Shown: positions 36,106 through 45,309, counted from the stretch's first letter. The stretch: DNA of 64,000 nucleotides from Bacteroidota bacterium (GCA_009773455.1 WSXU01000011.1:1-64000); one strand, 5' to 3'. The notes: generated by a model not told the origin, from the letters alone. Program-made: numbers and translations.

Positions 36106-36942
36106 TTATGCACCAAGCATAAACCTTTTGAATGTGGTAACAGTAAGGTCCTTATCCATTTTACTAAGAAATTCACGAACGGATAATTTATTATCGCGTA
36201 CAAACTCCTGATTCAGCAGGGTACTTTCTTTATAAAATTTATTCAGTTTACCCAGGGCGATCTTTTCAACCATTTCTTCAGGTTTGCCTTCCTGGCGTGC
36301 CTGTTCTTTTCCGATTTCAATTTCGCGCTCAATAACATCTGAAGGAACATCATCCTTATCCACTGCAACAGGTGCCATGGCAGCAATCTGCATCGCAACT
36401 TCATGTCCGGCCTGATCAATACCTTCAACGCCGGCCTTGTTCAGTCCAAGAATGGTAGCAAGCCTGTTTCCGGGGTGATTGTATGCAAATACCCTGGGGG
36501 CACAGATAACTTCGAAATGCGCAAGCTCCATTTTCTCACCGGTTTTACCAACCATTTCGGTAATGTTATCCATTACTGAACGGCCATTCAGATCAAGTGC
36601 CTTGAATTCATCACTTGTTTTAGGTTGCTTTTCAATGGCTTTGGCCATGATCAGGTTGGTAAAATCAACAAATTCCTGGTTCTTTGCAACAAAGTCGGTT
36701 TCGCAGTTAAGCATAAAGATAGCAGCGAAATCCCTGGCTTCATTGGTGCGGGCAAGTACAATACCCTCATTGGCATCCTTGTCGGCACGTTTGGTAGCCA
36801 GTTTCTGACCTTTCTTACGCAGATAATCAATCGCTTTTTCAAAATCGCCGTCATTTTCCTGGAGTGCGTTTTTGCAATCCATCATTCCGGCTCCGGTCAT
36901 CTGACGCAATTTATTTACATCAGCAGCAGTAATATTAGCCAT
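36106..36942 (-). CDS. tsf: Translation elongation factor Ts
   Basis: EF-Ts exchanges GDP for GTP on EF-Tu. The 278-residue product begins MANITAADVNKLRQMTGAGM with the UBA-like N-terminal domain, the CKNALQENDGDFEKAI segment, and the signature FMLNCETDFVAKN. It is the last gene of the minus-strand operon, 25 bases after rpsB. Confidence 0.97.
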   Translation of the reverse strand: MANITAADVNKLRQMTGAGMMDCKNALQENDGDFEKAIDYLRKKGQKLATKRADKDANEGIVLARTNEARDFAAIFMLNCETDFVAKNQEFVDFTNLIMAKAIEKQPKTSDEFKALDLNGRSVMDNITEMVGKTGEKMELAHFEVICAPRVFAYNHPGNRLATILGLNKAGVEGIDQAGHEVAMQIAAMAPVAVDKDDVPSDVIEREIEIGKEQARQEGKPEEMVEKIALGKLNKFYKESTLLNQEFVRDNKLSVREFLSKMDKDLTVTTFKRFMLGA

Positions 36943-36967
36943 AAATAATTTCAGTTAATGGTTATTG

Positions 36968-37870
36968 TTATTTTCTGGGTCCACCCGGTTTTTTACCCAA
37001 TGGTTTCCTTACACCCGGTTTGCTCCTGCGGCCTTCTTCGCCACCTTCTTCACCCGCAACGGGTTTACGGAGGCGCTCTCCGGTTGCTGAGAACTCTTCG
37101 TCTTCTTCATCGTCAAGATCGAAACTTCTTGGACCGGTATACCCTTCTTCACGCTCATCTTCGGCACGTTTATCACGGTCTATCTTGCGTTCCATCAGGC
37201 CTTCCTCAATGGCGAGAACCATTTTTCCCACAATAAGTGAAATGGATTTTGAAGCGTCGTCGTTGGCCGGAATCGGGAAATCAACGATGTTGGGATCAGA
37301 ATTGGTATCAACAATAGCAAAGGTTGGGATGTTGAGTTTGCGGGCTTCGGCAATGGCAATATGCTCTTTGCTGATGTCCACAACAAAAATAGCGGCCGGC
37401 AAACGGCTCAGATCGGCGATTGAACCAAGGTTCTTCTCGAGTTTGGCACGTTCACGGGCAATCTGAAGACGCTCGCGTTTTGAAATATTGGTATAACTCG
37501 GGCTTGACATCAGCTTATCGATGGATGACATCTTGCGTACAGCCTTGCGGATGGTGGCAAAGTTGGTGAGCATTCCACCGGGCCAGCGCTCAGTTACATA
37601 AGGCATGGCAACAGTTTTTACATGCTCAGCAACAATTTCCTTCGCCTGTTTTTTGGTTGCTACAAAAAGAACCTTCTTACCTGACTTGGTGATTTGTTTG
37701 AGTGCAGATGCAGCCTCATCAATCTTGGCGATGGTTTTATAAAGGTCAATAATGTGAATACCGTTGCGCTCCATAAAAATGTACGGCGCCATATTCGGGT
37801 TCCATTTACGTTTCAGATGGCCGAAATGTGAACCGGCATCCAGTAATTCTTCAAAAGTTGTTCTTGCCAT
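36968..37870 (-). CDS. rpsB: 30S ribosomal protein S2
   Basis: S2 binds the head-body junction of the small subunit. The 300-residue product has the S2 signatures LDAGSHFGHLKRKWNPNM at the N-terminus and IPTFAIVDTNSDPNIVDFPI in the second half. Beyond the core (about 1-226) lies a roughly 74-residue charged tail, first Glu/Asp/Arg-rich and then Gly/Lys/Pro-rich, longer than in most relatives and probably disordered. A structured element lies just upstream (37909-37962). Confidence 0.96.
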   Translation of the reverse strand: MARTTFEELLDAGSHFGHLKRKWNPNMAPYIFMERNGIHIIDLYKTIAKIDEAASALKQITKSGKKVLFVATKKQAKEIVAEHVKTVAMPYVTERWPGGMLTNFATIRKAVRKMSSIDKLMSSPSYTNISKRERLQIARERAKLEKNLGSIADLSRLPAAIFVVDISKEHIAIAEARKLNIPTFAIVDTNSDPNIVDFPIPANDDASKSISLIVGKMVLAIEEGLMERKIDRDKRAEDEREEGYTGPRSFDLDDEEDEEFSATGERLRKPVAGEEGGEEGRRSKPGVRKPLGKKPGGPRK

Positions 37871-37908
37871 TTAAATTTTTGTTAATTGTTTACATTCTGT
37901 CAAAATCA

Positions 37909-37962
37909 ATTGCCAGGTAGCTCGGTTAAGCAGCTATGCTCAGTGGTTGAGGTCCTGGCAAT
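37909..37962 (-). promoter_or_regulatory. Cloverleaf-like RNA element before rpsB
   Basis: A 9-bp perfect outer stem (ATTGCCAGG / CCTGGCAAT) encloses two small hairpins, CTCA-ACCAC-TGAG and a TAGCT...AGCTA stem, forming a three-way junction. It lies 38 nt before the rpsB ATG in the rpsI-rpsB gap. Ribosomal protein leaders that bind their own product often look like this. An S2 autoregulatory leader is my inference. It is too short for a tRNA. Confidence 0.5.
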
Positions 37963-37986
37963 TTAGATACTAAACACAAATCGGAA

Positions 37987-38373
37987 TTAGCGCTTGCTGA
38001 ACTGGAATTTCTTACGGGCTTTCTTCTGTCCGGGTTTTTTCCTTTCAACCATACGCGGATCCCTGCGCAACAGTCCTTTTGCTTTCAGCGGGGGGCGGAA
38101 CTCAGGGTTTATTTCACAAAGTGCTTTGGAAATAGCCAGGCGAAGTGCTTCGGCCTGACCGGTAATACCACCGCCGTCAAGATTGACCTTGATATCGTAT
38201 TTGCCAAGAGACTCAGCAACTTCAAGCGATTGGGTTACAACATACTGCAGTGTTCCGGTCGGAAAATATTCTTTGTAATCCCTTCCGTTAACAGTGATTA
38301 TCCCATTGCCATCTTTCAGATATATACGGGCTACAGCAGTTTTCCTTCTGCCAAGGGTGTTGATCACTTCCAT
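37987..38373 (-). CDS. rpsI: 30S ribosomal protein S9
   Basis: The 128-residue product has the S9 features: LGRRKTAVARIYL at the start, YFPTGTLQYVV, the signature GGGITGQAEALRLAISKAL, and the conserved C-terminus KKARKKFQFSKR whose last Arg reaches the P-site tRNA. It is 2 bases downstream of rplM. Confidence 0.97.
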   Translation of the reverse strand: MEVINTLGRRKTAVARIYLKDGNGIITVNGRDYKEYFPTGTLQYVVTQSLEVAESLGKYDIKVNLDGGGITGQAEALRLAISKALCEINPEFRPPLKAKGLLRRDPRMVERKKPGQKKARKKFQFSKR

Positions 38374-38375
38374 AC

Positions 38376-38831
38376 TTATTTGATTGAATTAAGATTAATC
38401 AATTCGGGTTGCTGTGCCTGATGCGGATGCTCAGCACCTGCATATACCTTAAGGTTCTTGTAAATGGCATCACCCAGTTTGTTCGAAGGGAGCATTCCCC
38501 TTACTGCATACTCAATTACCCTTTCAGGATGTTTCTGCAGGATTTCCCAGGGCGTGGCAAAACGCTGTCCACCCGGATAACCGGTATGGCGGACGTAAAC
38601 CTTTTCAGTAAGTTTTTTGCCCGTGAGTTTTATCTTCTCTGCATTGATGATGATTACGAAGTCGCCACAGTCAAGATTCGGGGTAAAATTGGTCTTGTAC
38701 TTTCCCCTCAGGATATTGGCAACTTTACTCGACAAACGTCCGAGTGTCTGTCCTTCGGCATCAACCAGTACCCAGTTCTTCTGAATGGTAGCCGGCGTTG
38801 CTGACAAAGTTTTATAACTTAATGTGTTCAT
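38376..38831 (-). CDS. rplM: 50S ribosomal protein L13
   Basis: The 151-residue product has NWVLVDAEGQTLGRLSSKVA, FTPNLDCGDFVIIINA and the MLPSNKLGDAIYKNLKVY motif with adjacent GAEHPH, all typical of L13. It is the first gene of rplM-rpsI-rpsB-tsf, with a canonical promoter about 160 bases upstream and a long leader. Confidence 0.97.
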   Translation of the reverse strand: MNTLSYKTLSATPATIQKNWVLVDAEGQTLGRLSSKVANILRGKYKTNFTPNLDCGDFVIIINAEKIKLTGKKLTEKVYVRHTGYPGGQRFATPWEILQKHPERVIEYAVRGMLPSNKLGDAIYKNLKVYAGAEHPHQAQQPELINLNSIK

Positions 38832-38989
38832 TGGTTAAATTTTTTATTGAAAACAATAAAACAACCGTCCCAACAACTGATTCACGGGCATGAGATTCAG
38901 ATGCTTACGGCAGGGTCCTTTAGAGAGATAAGGTTTTCACGCTTCAGGTTACGGCCGTTCACGGACACACTTATGCTTTAAAAGGGGTG

Positions 38990-39020
38990 CAAAGGTAGAG
39001 GTTTTTTTTGATTTAACAAA
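38990..39020 (-). promoter_or_regulatory. Canonical promoter of the rplM-rpsI-rpsB-tsf operon
   Basis: On the minus strand, TTTG (39020-39017) is followed after exactly 19 bases by TACCTTTG (38997-38990). This is the ideal Bacteroidota housekeeping spacing of -33 and -7 elements. Confidence 0.85.
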
Positions 39021-39144
39021 TTTGTAAACAATTAATTGTTGATAAAGCAGGTTGAAAAATGAGCTGTATTGTATCAGTAAATTCCTGACCAATTGTTCCA
39101 GGCAGTCATCTTCAACAAATTTACAAGGTAACCCTTTAGTTTTC

Positions 39145-39152
39145 TACCTTTG
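39145..39152 (+). promoter_or_regulatory. Promoter -7 element for gldA
   Basis: TACCTTTG is an exact TAnnTTTG match 29 bases before the ATG at 39182. No clear -33 element. Confidence 0.55.
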
Positions 39153-39181
39153 CAACGCATATCAAATTCATTGCCTAACAG

Positions 39182-40093
39182 ATGTCCATTATCGTCAGCA
39201 ATATCAGTAAACAGTTCGGCCGGCAGCTTGCCCTCGACAATGTTTCATTCAGCATCAACCCGGGTGAAATCGTCGGATTGCTGGGGCCCAATGGTGCCGG
39301 AAAATCAACCATGATGAAGATCATCACCTGCTTTATTCCGCCCACTTCAGGCGAAGTAAGTGTGCATGGTTTCGACATCCGCGAGCAATCACTGGAAGTC
39401 CGGAAGAAAGTTGGTTACCTGCCTGAAAATAATCCGCTTTATACCGATATGTATATTAAGGAGTACCTCGGTTTTGTGGCAGGAATTCATCATCTTGGGA
39501 AAAGTTCCTCAAAACGGGTAGCTGATATGATGGAAGTAACCGGACTTATGCCCGAAAAGAGTAAAAAGATCGGTGCTTTGTCTAAAGGATACCGCCAAAG
39601 GGTCGGACTTGCTCAAGCCATGATCCATGATCCTGAAGTTCTGATTCTTGATGAACCTACTTCCGGTCTGGATCCGAATCAACTGGTGGAAATCCGAAAC
39701 CTGATCGCTGAGATAGGCAAACAGAAAACCATCATGCTTTCCACGCATATTCTTCAGGAAGTCGAAGCCATCTGCAGCCGGGCCATCATCATTAACCAGG
39801 GCAGAATTGTAGCCGACGACAGTACCGGTCACCTCCTCAGCAATGCCTCTGAGCGTGAACTGGTAATGGTTGAATTTGACCGTGAGGTCAGCATATCCGG
39901 TCTAAAAACAATCAAGGGAGTAATCACGGTTAAAAAACTGCAGGGGTTCTCCTGGCTGATTGAATCGGCAAAAGATCTCGATGTAAGGCAGGAAGTATTC
40001 AGGTATGCCGTTGATAATGGCCTCACAGTCCTTTCGATGCAGAAACAGGGCAATAGCCTGGAAGAGGTATTCCAGCAGCTGACGAAACCCTGA
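39182..40093 (+). CDS. gldA: ABC transporter ATP-binding protein GldA-like
   Basis: The 303-residue ATPase has Walker A GPNGAGKS (39-46), signature LSKGYRQRVG, Walker B VLILDEPTSGLDP and the switch STHIL. The C-terminal extension (about 220-303) matches the GldA type, the ATPase partner of GldF/GldG in Bacteroidota. In gliding species this transporter is linked to motility; in others its role is unclear. No gldFG genes are nearby, so the assignment to GldA rather than a generic ABC-2 ATPase is moderate. Confidence 0.8.
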   Translation: MSIIVSNISKQFGRQLALDNVSFSINPGEIVGLLGPNGAGKSTMMKIITCFIPPTSGEVSVHGFDIREQSLEVRKKVGYLPENNPLYTDMYIKEYLGFVAGIHHLGKSSSKRVADMMEVTGLMPEKSKKIGALSKGYRQRVGLAQAMIHDPEVLILDEPTSGLDPNQLVEIRNLIAEIGKQKTIMLSTHILQEVEAICSRAIIINQGRIVADDSTGHLLSNASERELVMVEFDREVSISGLKTIKGVITVKKLQGFSWLIESAKDLDVRQEVFRYAVDNGLTVLSMQKQGNSLEEVFQQLTKP

Positions 40094-40483
40094 GTTTTCT
40101 TGATGGAGTGAAAAAAGACGAGTGAGTGAGGGAGTGAGGAAGCAAGGGAGCGAAAAGAAGCGACTTAAGCGAGAAGAAGAGACTGAAAGCGGAAATAATG
40201 GAATATTGGAATGATGGAATGGTTGGGGTGTCGTGATATTGGACTTGTCCCGAATTTCGGACCAGTTGGTTGGCCGCTTGCCTGCCTACGAGGAAAGTTT
40301 AGGATTTCAGGTTTACCTTCAGAGAACTCTGCTTCCTCTGTTCAGAATAGGGATTTAAGATTAATGATTGATAATCAGACATTTTATTTTAGAAATTAGA
40401 AATTGGTTATTGGAAATTGGTTATATGTCATTCTAACCCCTTGTCTCCATTTCCCCTTGTCACCGTGTCTCTTCCTTAAAACC

Positions 40484-40585
40484 CGTAATCCAAAATCAGC
40501 AATTCGAAATCCAAAATCCGAACCGAAACGAAGCGGGGTTCACTGAAAATAAATCCGAAATCGGCAATCCACAATCCGAAATAAA
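40484..40585. repeat. Dispersed AATCCGAAATC-type intergenic repeat
   Basis: Units such as ATTCGAAATCCAAAATCCG and AAATCCGAAATCGGCAATCC recur with small changes. The reverse complement TCGGATTTCGGATT-like string appears again at 47450-47487. Function unknown. Confidence 0.6.
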
Positions 40586-40593
40586 ATAATCCT

Positions 40594-40601
40594 TACCTTT
40601 G
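40594..40601 (+). promoter_or_regulatory. Promoter -7 element for metK
   Basis: TACCTTTG is an exact match to TAnnTTTG. It implies a leader of about 120 nt before the metK ATG at 40728; I see no known riboswitch structure in it. Confidence 0.55.
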
Positions 40602-40727
40602 CAGTGCGTTAAAGACGCGATGGAAAAATTTGATTGATTGCAACCATTTAAAAAAATGCTAAAGCAATTCCTGCCGTTGATCATCCTTTCCGTTTAAACA
40701 TTTTCCTATAACTTAAATTTTGCTGAA

Positions 40728-42053
40728 ATGGCATATCTGTTTACTTCTGAATCCGTATCGGAAGGGCATCCCGACAAGGTTGCCGACCAGATCTCTGATG
40801 CATTGCTTGATGAATTCCTGAGATTTGACCCCAACTCCAAAGTAGCCTGCGAAACACTGGTTACCACCGGCCTGACCGTATGCAGCGGTGAAGTCCGCAC
40901 CGAAGGCTATGTTGACCTGCATAAAGTTGTCCGTAAAACCATTGCCGACATAGGCTATACCAAAAATGAATACCGGTTTGAAGGGGAATCCTGCGGAATA
41001 ATATCCACCATTCATGAACAGTCGCAGGATATTAACCGGGGTGTAGATCGCGAAAATCCCGAAGATCAGGGGGCCGGCGATCAGGGCATGATGTTTGGCT
41101 ACGCCACCCGCGATATGGAAAACCTGATGCCGATGCCCATCGAACTGGCTCACATCCTGCTTCAGAAACTGGCTGAGATCCGCAAGGAAGGTAAAGTGAT
41201 GACATACCTGAGGCCCGATTCGAAATCGCAGGTTACCATTGAATACGATGACAACAACCGCCCGGTCAGAATCGACACCATTGTAATTTCAACCCAGCAC
41301 GATGATTTCGCTGACAAAACATTGCCGGAGAAAGAAGGCGATGAACTGATGCGGCTGAAAATAGAAAAGGATGTCCGTGATATCCTTATCCCAAGAGCCA
41401 TTGCCGATCAGCCTGAAAGGGTTAGAAAGTTGTTTAATGATCATTTCACCTTACATGTTAATCCTACAGGAAAATTTGTAATTGGCGGCCCTCATGGTGA
41501 TACAGGCCTCACGGGACGAAAAATCATTGTTGACACCTATGGTGGCAAGGGAGCACATGGCGGAGGTGCATTCTCAGGCAAAGACCCCTCAAAGGTTGAC
41601 CGTTCAGCAGCCTATGCAGCCAGACACATCGCCAAGAATCTTGTCGCTGCCGGCATTGCAGATGAAGTACTAGTACAGGTTGCCTATGCCATCGGGATTG
41701 CCAGGCCGGTTGGTTTATACATTAATACATACGGCACTGCCCATATAAAGGATGATCAGGGTAAAACAGTGACCGATGGCTTCATTGCCGGAAAGGTAAA
41801 TGAGATCTTCGACATGAGGCCTTATGCCATCGTAAAGCGTTTCGGGCTGAGAAACCCGATATATACGCCAACGGCAACCTATGGTCACTTTGGCCGCAAG
41901 GACAGAACCGAAGAAGTGGAAGTCTATTTTACCAATGGTGATACATACGACAGGGTTGAAGATGGCAAACTTAAACACTTTAAAAAAGTAGAATTGTTCG
42001 CCTGGGAAAAAACCGACTATATTGATCGTATAAGAAAGTCATTCGGTCTCTGA
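40728..42053 (+). CDS. metK: S-adenosylmethionine synthetase
   Basis: MetK makes S-adenosylmethionine from methionine and ATP. The 441-residue product shows [22 protein letters not shown] at the start (ATP-binding His; given as the motif GHPDK), the signature [12 protein letters not shown], and [16 protein letters not shown]. It is longer than the E. coli enzyme (384), as is typical for Bacteroidota. It is monocistronic, between a -7 element and a strong terminator. Confidence 0.97.
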   Translation: MAYLFTSESVSEGHPDKVADQISDALLDEFLRFDPNSKVACETLVTTGLTVCSGEVRTEGYVDLHKVVRKTIADIGYTKNEYRFEGESCGIISTIHEQSQDINRGVDRENPEDQGAGDQGMMFGYATRDMENLMPMPIELAHILLQKLAEIRKEGKVMTYLRPDSKSQVTIEYDDNNRPVRIDTIVISTQHDDFADKTLPEKEGDELMRLKIEKDVRDILIPRAIADQPERVRKLFNDHFTLHVNPTGKFVIGGPHGDTGLTGRKIIVDTYGGKGAHGGGAFSGKDPSKVDRSAAYAARHIAKNLVAAGIADEVLVQVAYAIGIARPVGLYINTYGTAHIKDDQGKTVTDGFIAGKVNEIFDMRPYAIVKRFGLRNPIYTPTATYGHFGRKDRTEEVEVYFTNGDTYDRVEDGKLKHFKKVELFAWEKTDYIDRIRKSFGL

Positions 42054-42107
42054 TTCAGGATGATAACATCCTGAGCAGACTTTAAAAACCGACCGGTCAC
42101 ATATTAA

Positions 42108-42139
42108 AAAAAGAGCCCCGCCTAGGCGGGGCTCTTTCA
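42108..42139. terminator. Bidirectional terminator after metK
   Basis: A near-perfect palindrome (AAGAGCCCCGCC / GGCGGGGCTCTT) has A and T runs on its two sides. It also serves the minus-strand T9SS gene ending at 42183. Confidence 0.92.
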
Positions 42140-42182
42140 CATTAAGTTAAACAAGTAGTCCAAGTATTACGAGCTTTGAGAA

Positions 42183-43316
42183 TTAACGCTTAACAACAAA
42201 TTTTCGTGTGATTCTAGCAGAATTATTTATTATCAGAGAGTAAAAGTAGATTCCGTTTTTAAGGTTGCTTACATTCAGGTTTGCTTTTCCAGATGTTTTA
42301 TCAAGAACAACTTCATCAATAATAGTGCCAAGAAGGTTTGTAACCCGAATTGAAGCTTTACCGGTTCCTGCCGGCATTGTATAATCGAAATTTACGCCGG
42401 AAGAGGCTGGGTTAGGATAGGCATTTGAAATGTCAGGTACATTCACTGTAACATCTCCTATCCCAACATAACCAACCGTATAATTGACCACGAACGACAA
42501 GCTGTCATTCGGGTTCTCAATATTGTATACTGTATACCTGACACTGGATGTGCCCTGAACACCACCATGAGTATAATCACCCCTGAAAGAATCATCGGTT
42601 AACCCGCTTGCGATAGTTACCGCTTCCGGGGTATCGTAAACAAAAGGAGGATAGCATGATGGACCCCAACAGATATTTGAACTTGTATTTTCAAGAAGTT
42701 TAAGGTCATATTTCTTCACCCTGACTGACACAGGTACGCTATTGATATTTTTTACAAGGGCCACTACTTCAACAGGGTCATGAGTAGGTTCATACAGGAC
42801 GGATATCTCCTGATCGTTAACCAACGGAGCACTGTTGTAAGTCAGTTCAAATGAATGCTCCGCAGCAACTGCCACGATATAGTTGACGATGAACCAGGTT
42901 GAATCGGCCGGGTTGCTCATATCAAAGAATGAATACATTACCCTGGATGAGCCTAAATTACCACTATGGGTATAATCACCACGGAAAGAACTGTTACTTG
43001 CTCCCGCATCAAGCCTGACAGTTTCAGGGCTTTCATAAACAAATGGCGGATAACAGGAAGTACCCCAGCAGAAATTGGCGTTTGTTCCATTTACAAGTGA
43101 AAGATCGGTACGTCTGACTTTTACATCCAGGCTGTTTGCCGTGTTGTTGGTAACTAACAATGAAAGTTCAACAGGATCATGGTCGGGACTACTTACAACA
43201 TAAACTTCTGATCCGTTACCAATGGCATTCTCATCTTCGAATAACAGCAAGGACTGCGCTTTCAGGCTGATTACAGCCAGAAAAATTATAGCTGAAAAGA
43301 GTAATATTTTTTTCAT
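42183..43316 (-). CDS. T9SS-exported protein with duplicated Cys-motif domain
   Basis: The 377-residue protein has a signal peptide (about 1-20, ending LKA), two tandem beta domains of about 115-125 residues, and a C-terminal T9SS sorting domain (from AYPNPASSG to FVVKR). Each beta domain carries the same signature: CWGxSCYPPFVY, then a PExV segment, SFRGDYTH, and a VNYxV strand near the end. The paired Cys within each motif may form a disulfide. The family has no name I can give. It is divergent from an Omp28-like T9SS gene with a 266-base shared upstream region. The ATG at 43316 is chosen because MKKILLFSA starts the signal peptide. Confidence 0.82.
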   Translation of the reverse strand: MKKILLFSAIIFLAVISLKAQSLLLFEDENAIGNGSEVYVVSSPDHDPVELSLLVTNNTANSLDVKVRRTDLSLVNGTNANFCWGTSCYPPFVYESPETVRLDAGASNSSFRGDYTHSGNLGSSRVMYSFFDMSNPADSTWFIVNYIVAVAAEHSFELTYNSAPLVNDQEISVLYEPTHDPVEVVALVKNINSVPVSVRVKKYDLKLLENTSSNICWGPSCYPPFVYDTPEAVTIASGLTDDSFRGDYTHGGVQGTSSVRYTVYNIENPNDSLSFVVNYTVGYVGIGDVTVNVPDISNAYPNPASSGVNFDYTMPAGTGKASIRVTNLLGTIIDEVVLDKTSGKANLNVSNLKNGIYFYSLIINNSARITRKFVVKR

Positions 43317-43582
43317 GACCTCAAGATTAGATTCCAATTAGTTATCAAATATTATGCTAAAGGTAATACCCAGCTCCCGGAAATATTGAAATAATGTTAA
43401 AATATCCCTGTAAATAAACACAATACATTAATATTGTGTTGTTATTTCAGGCAAAACTAAATATTAATGTCAAGGAATGGATCAAATTCTTAATTATTTT
43501 TTTTAAAAACTTTTCAACACCTATTTTCGGTTCATAAAAATGCTGATCTTTGCAACAACGAGATTCCCCTAAACAACACATT

Positions 43583-45256
43583 ATGAAAAAATTAGCACTA
43601 CTCACATTGTTAATAACCCTCTCTATCGCAGGGTTCAGTCAGTCGCAAAGGCTGGTTTTATTGGAGCATTTTACACAGGCAAGCTGTGGGCCATGTGCCA
43701 CCTACAATCCATCCATTCACACCCTGCTGGTAAACAATCCCGATAAGATCACCTCTATCAATTACCATACGAGCTGGCCGGGATATGATCCGATGTACAA
43801 TCACAACACGGTAGATGCCGGTGCCAGGACATCCTATTATGGGGTAACCAGCGTACCTAATTCGGTACTTGACGGAAATTATTACAATGGTCATCCAAAC
43901 GGATGGAACATCAATACAGTCAATTTGAGGTATGCTGTTCCTTCACCTTTCAATTTGTCGATAAACCAGCATCTTTCACCGGGCAACGACACATTGTTTG
44001 TAACCATGCTCATCGAAGCTACTGCTGATATTTCGGGACCTCTGAGCGCGTACATGACCGTTATTGAAAAGCACATTCATTTCAATACTGCTCCCGGAAG
44101 CAATGGCGAAAAGGATTTCTATAATGTGATGAAGAAACTGTTGCCGACCAAGACCGGCATTGCTCTTCCGACACCAATGCTCTCGGGTGATTATGCAATC
44201 ATTGAATCTTATTGGGTGCTTGCCAATGTGTATACCATTTCTGAACTGAGCGTGGTTGGATTTGTACAGAATCCTACCACCAAAGAAGTACATCAGTCGG
44301 CCAATCTTTCACTCACACCAATAACAGCCCTTCATGATAATGACGTTCAGATGACGGCTTTTACCAATATGGTTGACAAGTATTGTAAAACGGAATTCAG
44401 CCCGAAAGTTTCAATCCGGAATAATGGTAATGCTCCTCTGACAGAAATGGTAATCAAATACCAGGTCAACGATGGAGAGGTGCTGAGTCACACCTGGACC
44501 GGGAATTTGCCTTTCCTTGGTAAAACCGAGGTTGAACTTCCCCAGGTAACCTTTGACCTGCTTGCCAGTAACAATCTGAAGATTTATGCCGACCAGGTAA
44601 ACCAGGTTACAGATGAATATCACAAAAACGATACACTTAACCACAGTTTTGCACCCGCCGTCCAGGCATCACGAAATGTACAGGTTAAAATAAGAACCGA
44701 TAATTTCCCTGAAGAAGTAACCTGGGAAATCATCAGCAGCACGGGAGAAGTTGTTTTTGCCGGTGGACCTTACGCAGAACCTGGGACAGTCTATACTGAA
44801 GAGTCAGTACTCCCCTACGATGATTGTTATGAGTTCAGGGTATACGATGCCGGTGGAAACGGGCTATGCTGTACAAACGGAACCGGCTTCTACAGTCTGA
44901 AGTCGGGTTCAGTAACCGTAGCCCAGGGTACACAGTTCGGCGCAGAGGTTTTTGCACAGTTTGATGTAGTAAGTGTCGGAACTGAAAACATTTCCGGTGA
45001 AGCCGGATTCGAAGCTTATCCCAATCCCGCCAGTACAAAATTGTATATCGGATTCACTCAGGAAATGAACCGGAAAGTGAAGCTCAGCATCTACAATCAG
45101 CTGGGGCAGGAAGTTTATGTGGCTGACGGCGATTTACTGACCGGCGGATCTCAGAAACTGGAAATCAATACCGGCAGCTGGAAGCCCGGTATTTATTTGA
45201 TCAGGTTTGAAAACGGCAATGAAATCATCAGCAGAAAAGTTACTGTGAGTAAATAG
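43583..45256 (+). CDS. Omp28-related secreted protein with thioredoxin-like domain and T9SS tail
   Basis: The 557-residue protein has a signal peptide (about 1-19), then a thioredoxin-like domain with CGPC at 35-38 (Omp28-related family), a middle beta region (about 250-360), a further beta domain with Cys residues (about 380-460, CYEFRVYDAGGNGLCC), and a T9SS sorting domain (EAYPNPAST to KVTVSK). The CxxC motif suggests a redox or disulfide role outside the cell, but activity is not established for the family. The ATG at 43583 gives MKKLALLT; the upstream in-frame start has no signal-peptide logic. A degenerate -7-like GATCTTTG lies about 35 bases upstream. Confidence 0.87.
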   Translation: MKKLALLTLLITLSIAGFSQSQRLVLLEHFTQASCGPCATYNPSIHTLLVNNPDKITSINYHTSWPGYDPMYNHNTVDAGARTSYYGVTSVPNSVLDGNYYNGHPNGWNINTVNLRYAVPSPFNLSINQHLSPGNDTLFVTMLIEATADISGPLSAYMTVIEKHIHFNTAPGSNGEKDFYNVMKKLLPTKTGIALPTPMLSGDYAIIESYWVLANVYTISELSVVGFVQNPTTKEVHQSANLSLTPITALHDNDVQMTAFTNMVDKYCKTEFSPKVSIRNNGNAPLTEMVIKYQVNDGEVLSHTWTGNLPFLGKTEVELPQVTFDLLASNNLKIYADQVNQVTDEYHKNDTLNHSFAPAVQASRNVQVKIRTDNFPEEVTWEIISSTGEVVFAGGPYAEPGTVYTEESVLPYDDCYEFRVYDAGGNGLCCTNGTGFYSLKSGSVTVAQGTQFGAEVFAQFDVVSVGTENISGEAGFEAYPNPASTKLYIGFTQEMNRKVKLSIYNQLGQEVYVADGDLLTGGSQKLEINTGSWKPGIYLIRFENGNEIISRKVTVSK

Positions 45257-45274
45257 TAAGTTACAGTTATAAAT

Positions 45275-45309
45275 AAAAACCCTCCGGTTGAAATTTCCGG
45301 AGGGTTTTT
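45275..45309. terminator. Bidirectional terminator between omp28-like gene and hutU
   Basis: ACCCTCCGG pairs with CCGGAGGGT, with A and T runs on both sides. It lies 18 nt after the plus-strand stop and about 75 nt after the hutU stop on the minus strand. Confidence 0.92.

Larger units (their letters stand above)
38832..39181. other. Divergent promoter region between rplM and gldA
   Basis: About 350 bases hold the rplM promoter on the minus strand (38990-39020), a leader of about 150 nt before rplM, and a gldA promoter element on the plus strand (39145-39152). The rplM leader has repeated CGTGAA strings on the transcript strand and several short possible hairpins (for example CCTT...AAGG and GCAT...ATGC). 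I could not settle on one fold. Confidence 0.5.
40094..40727. other. Long intergenic region with low-complexity repeats before metK
   Basis: This 630-base gap has no gene. It starts with a purine-rich tract (GTGAGTGAGG, GAAGAAGAG types), then CT-rich text (CCTTGTCTCC, CCCCTTGTCACC), and ends with degenerate AATCCGAAATC-like units at 40484-40522 and 40549-40585. Similar strings occur before hutU (47450-47487, inverted) and before the DUF6132 gene, so these are dispersed intergenic repeats. The metK promoter is at the 3' end. Confidence 0.65.

Noticed and set aside
37909-37962. tRNA gene
   Set aside because: The cloverleaf-like fold is only 54 nt and has no anticodon arm or T-loop sequence; an RNA leader fits better.
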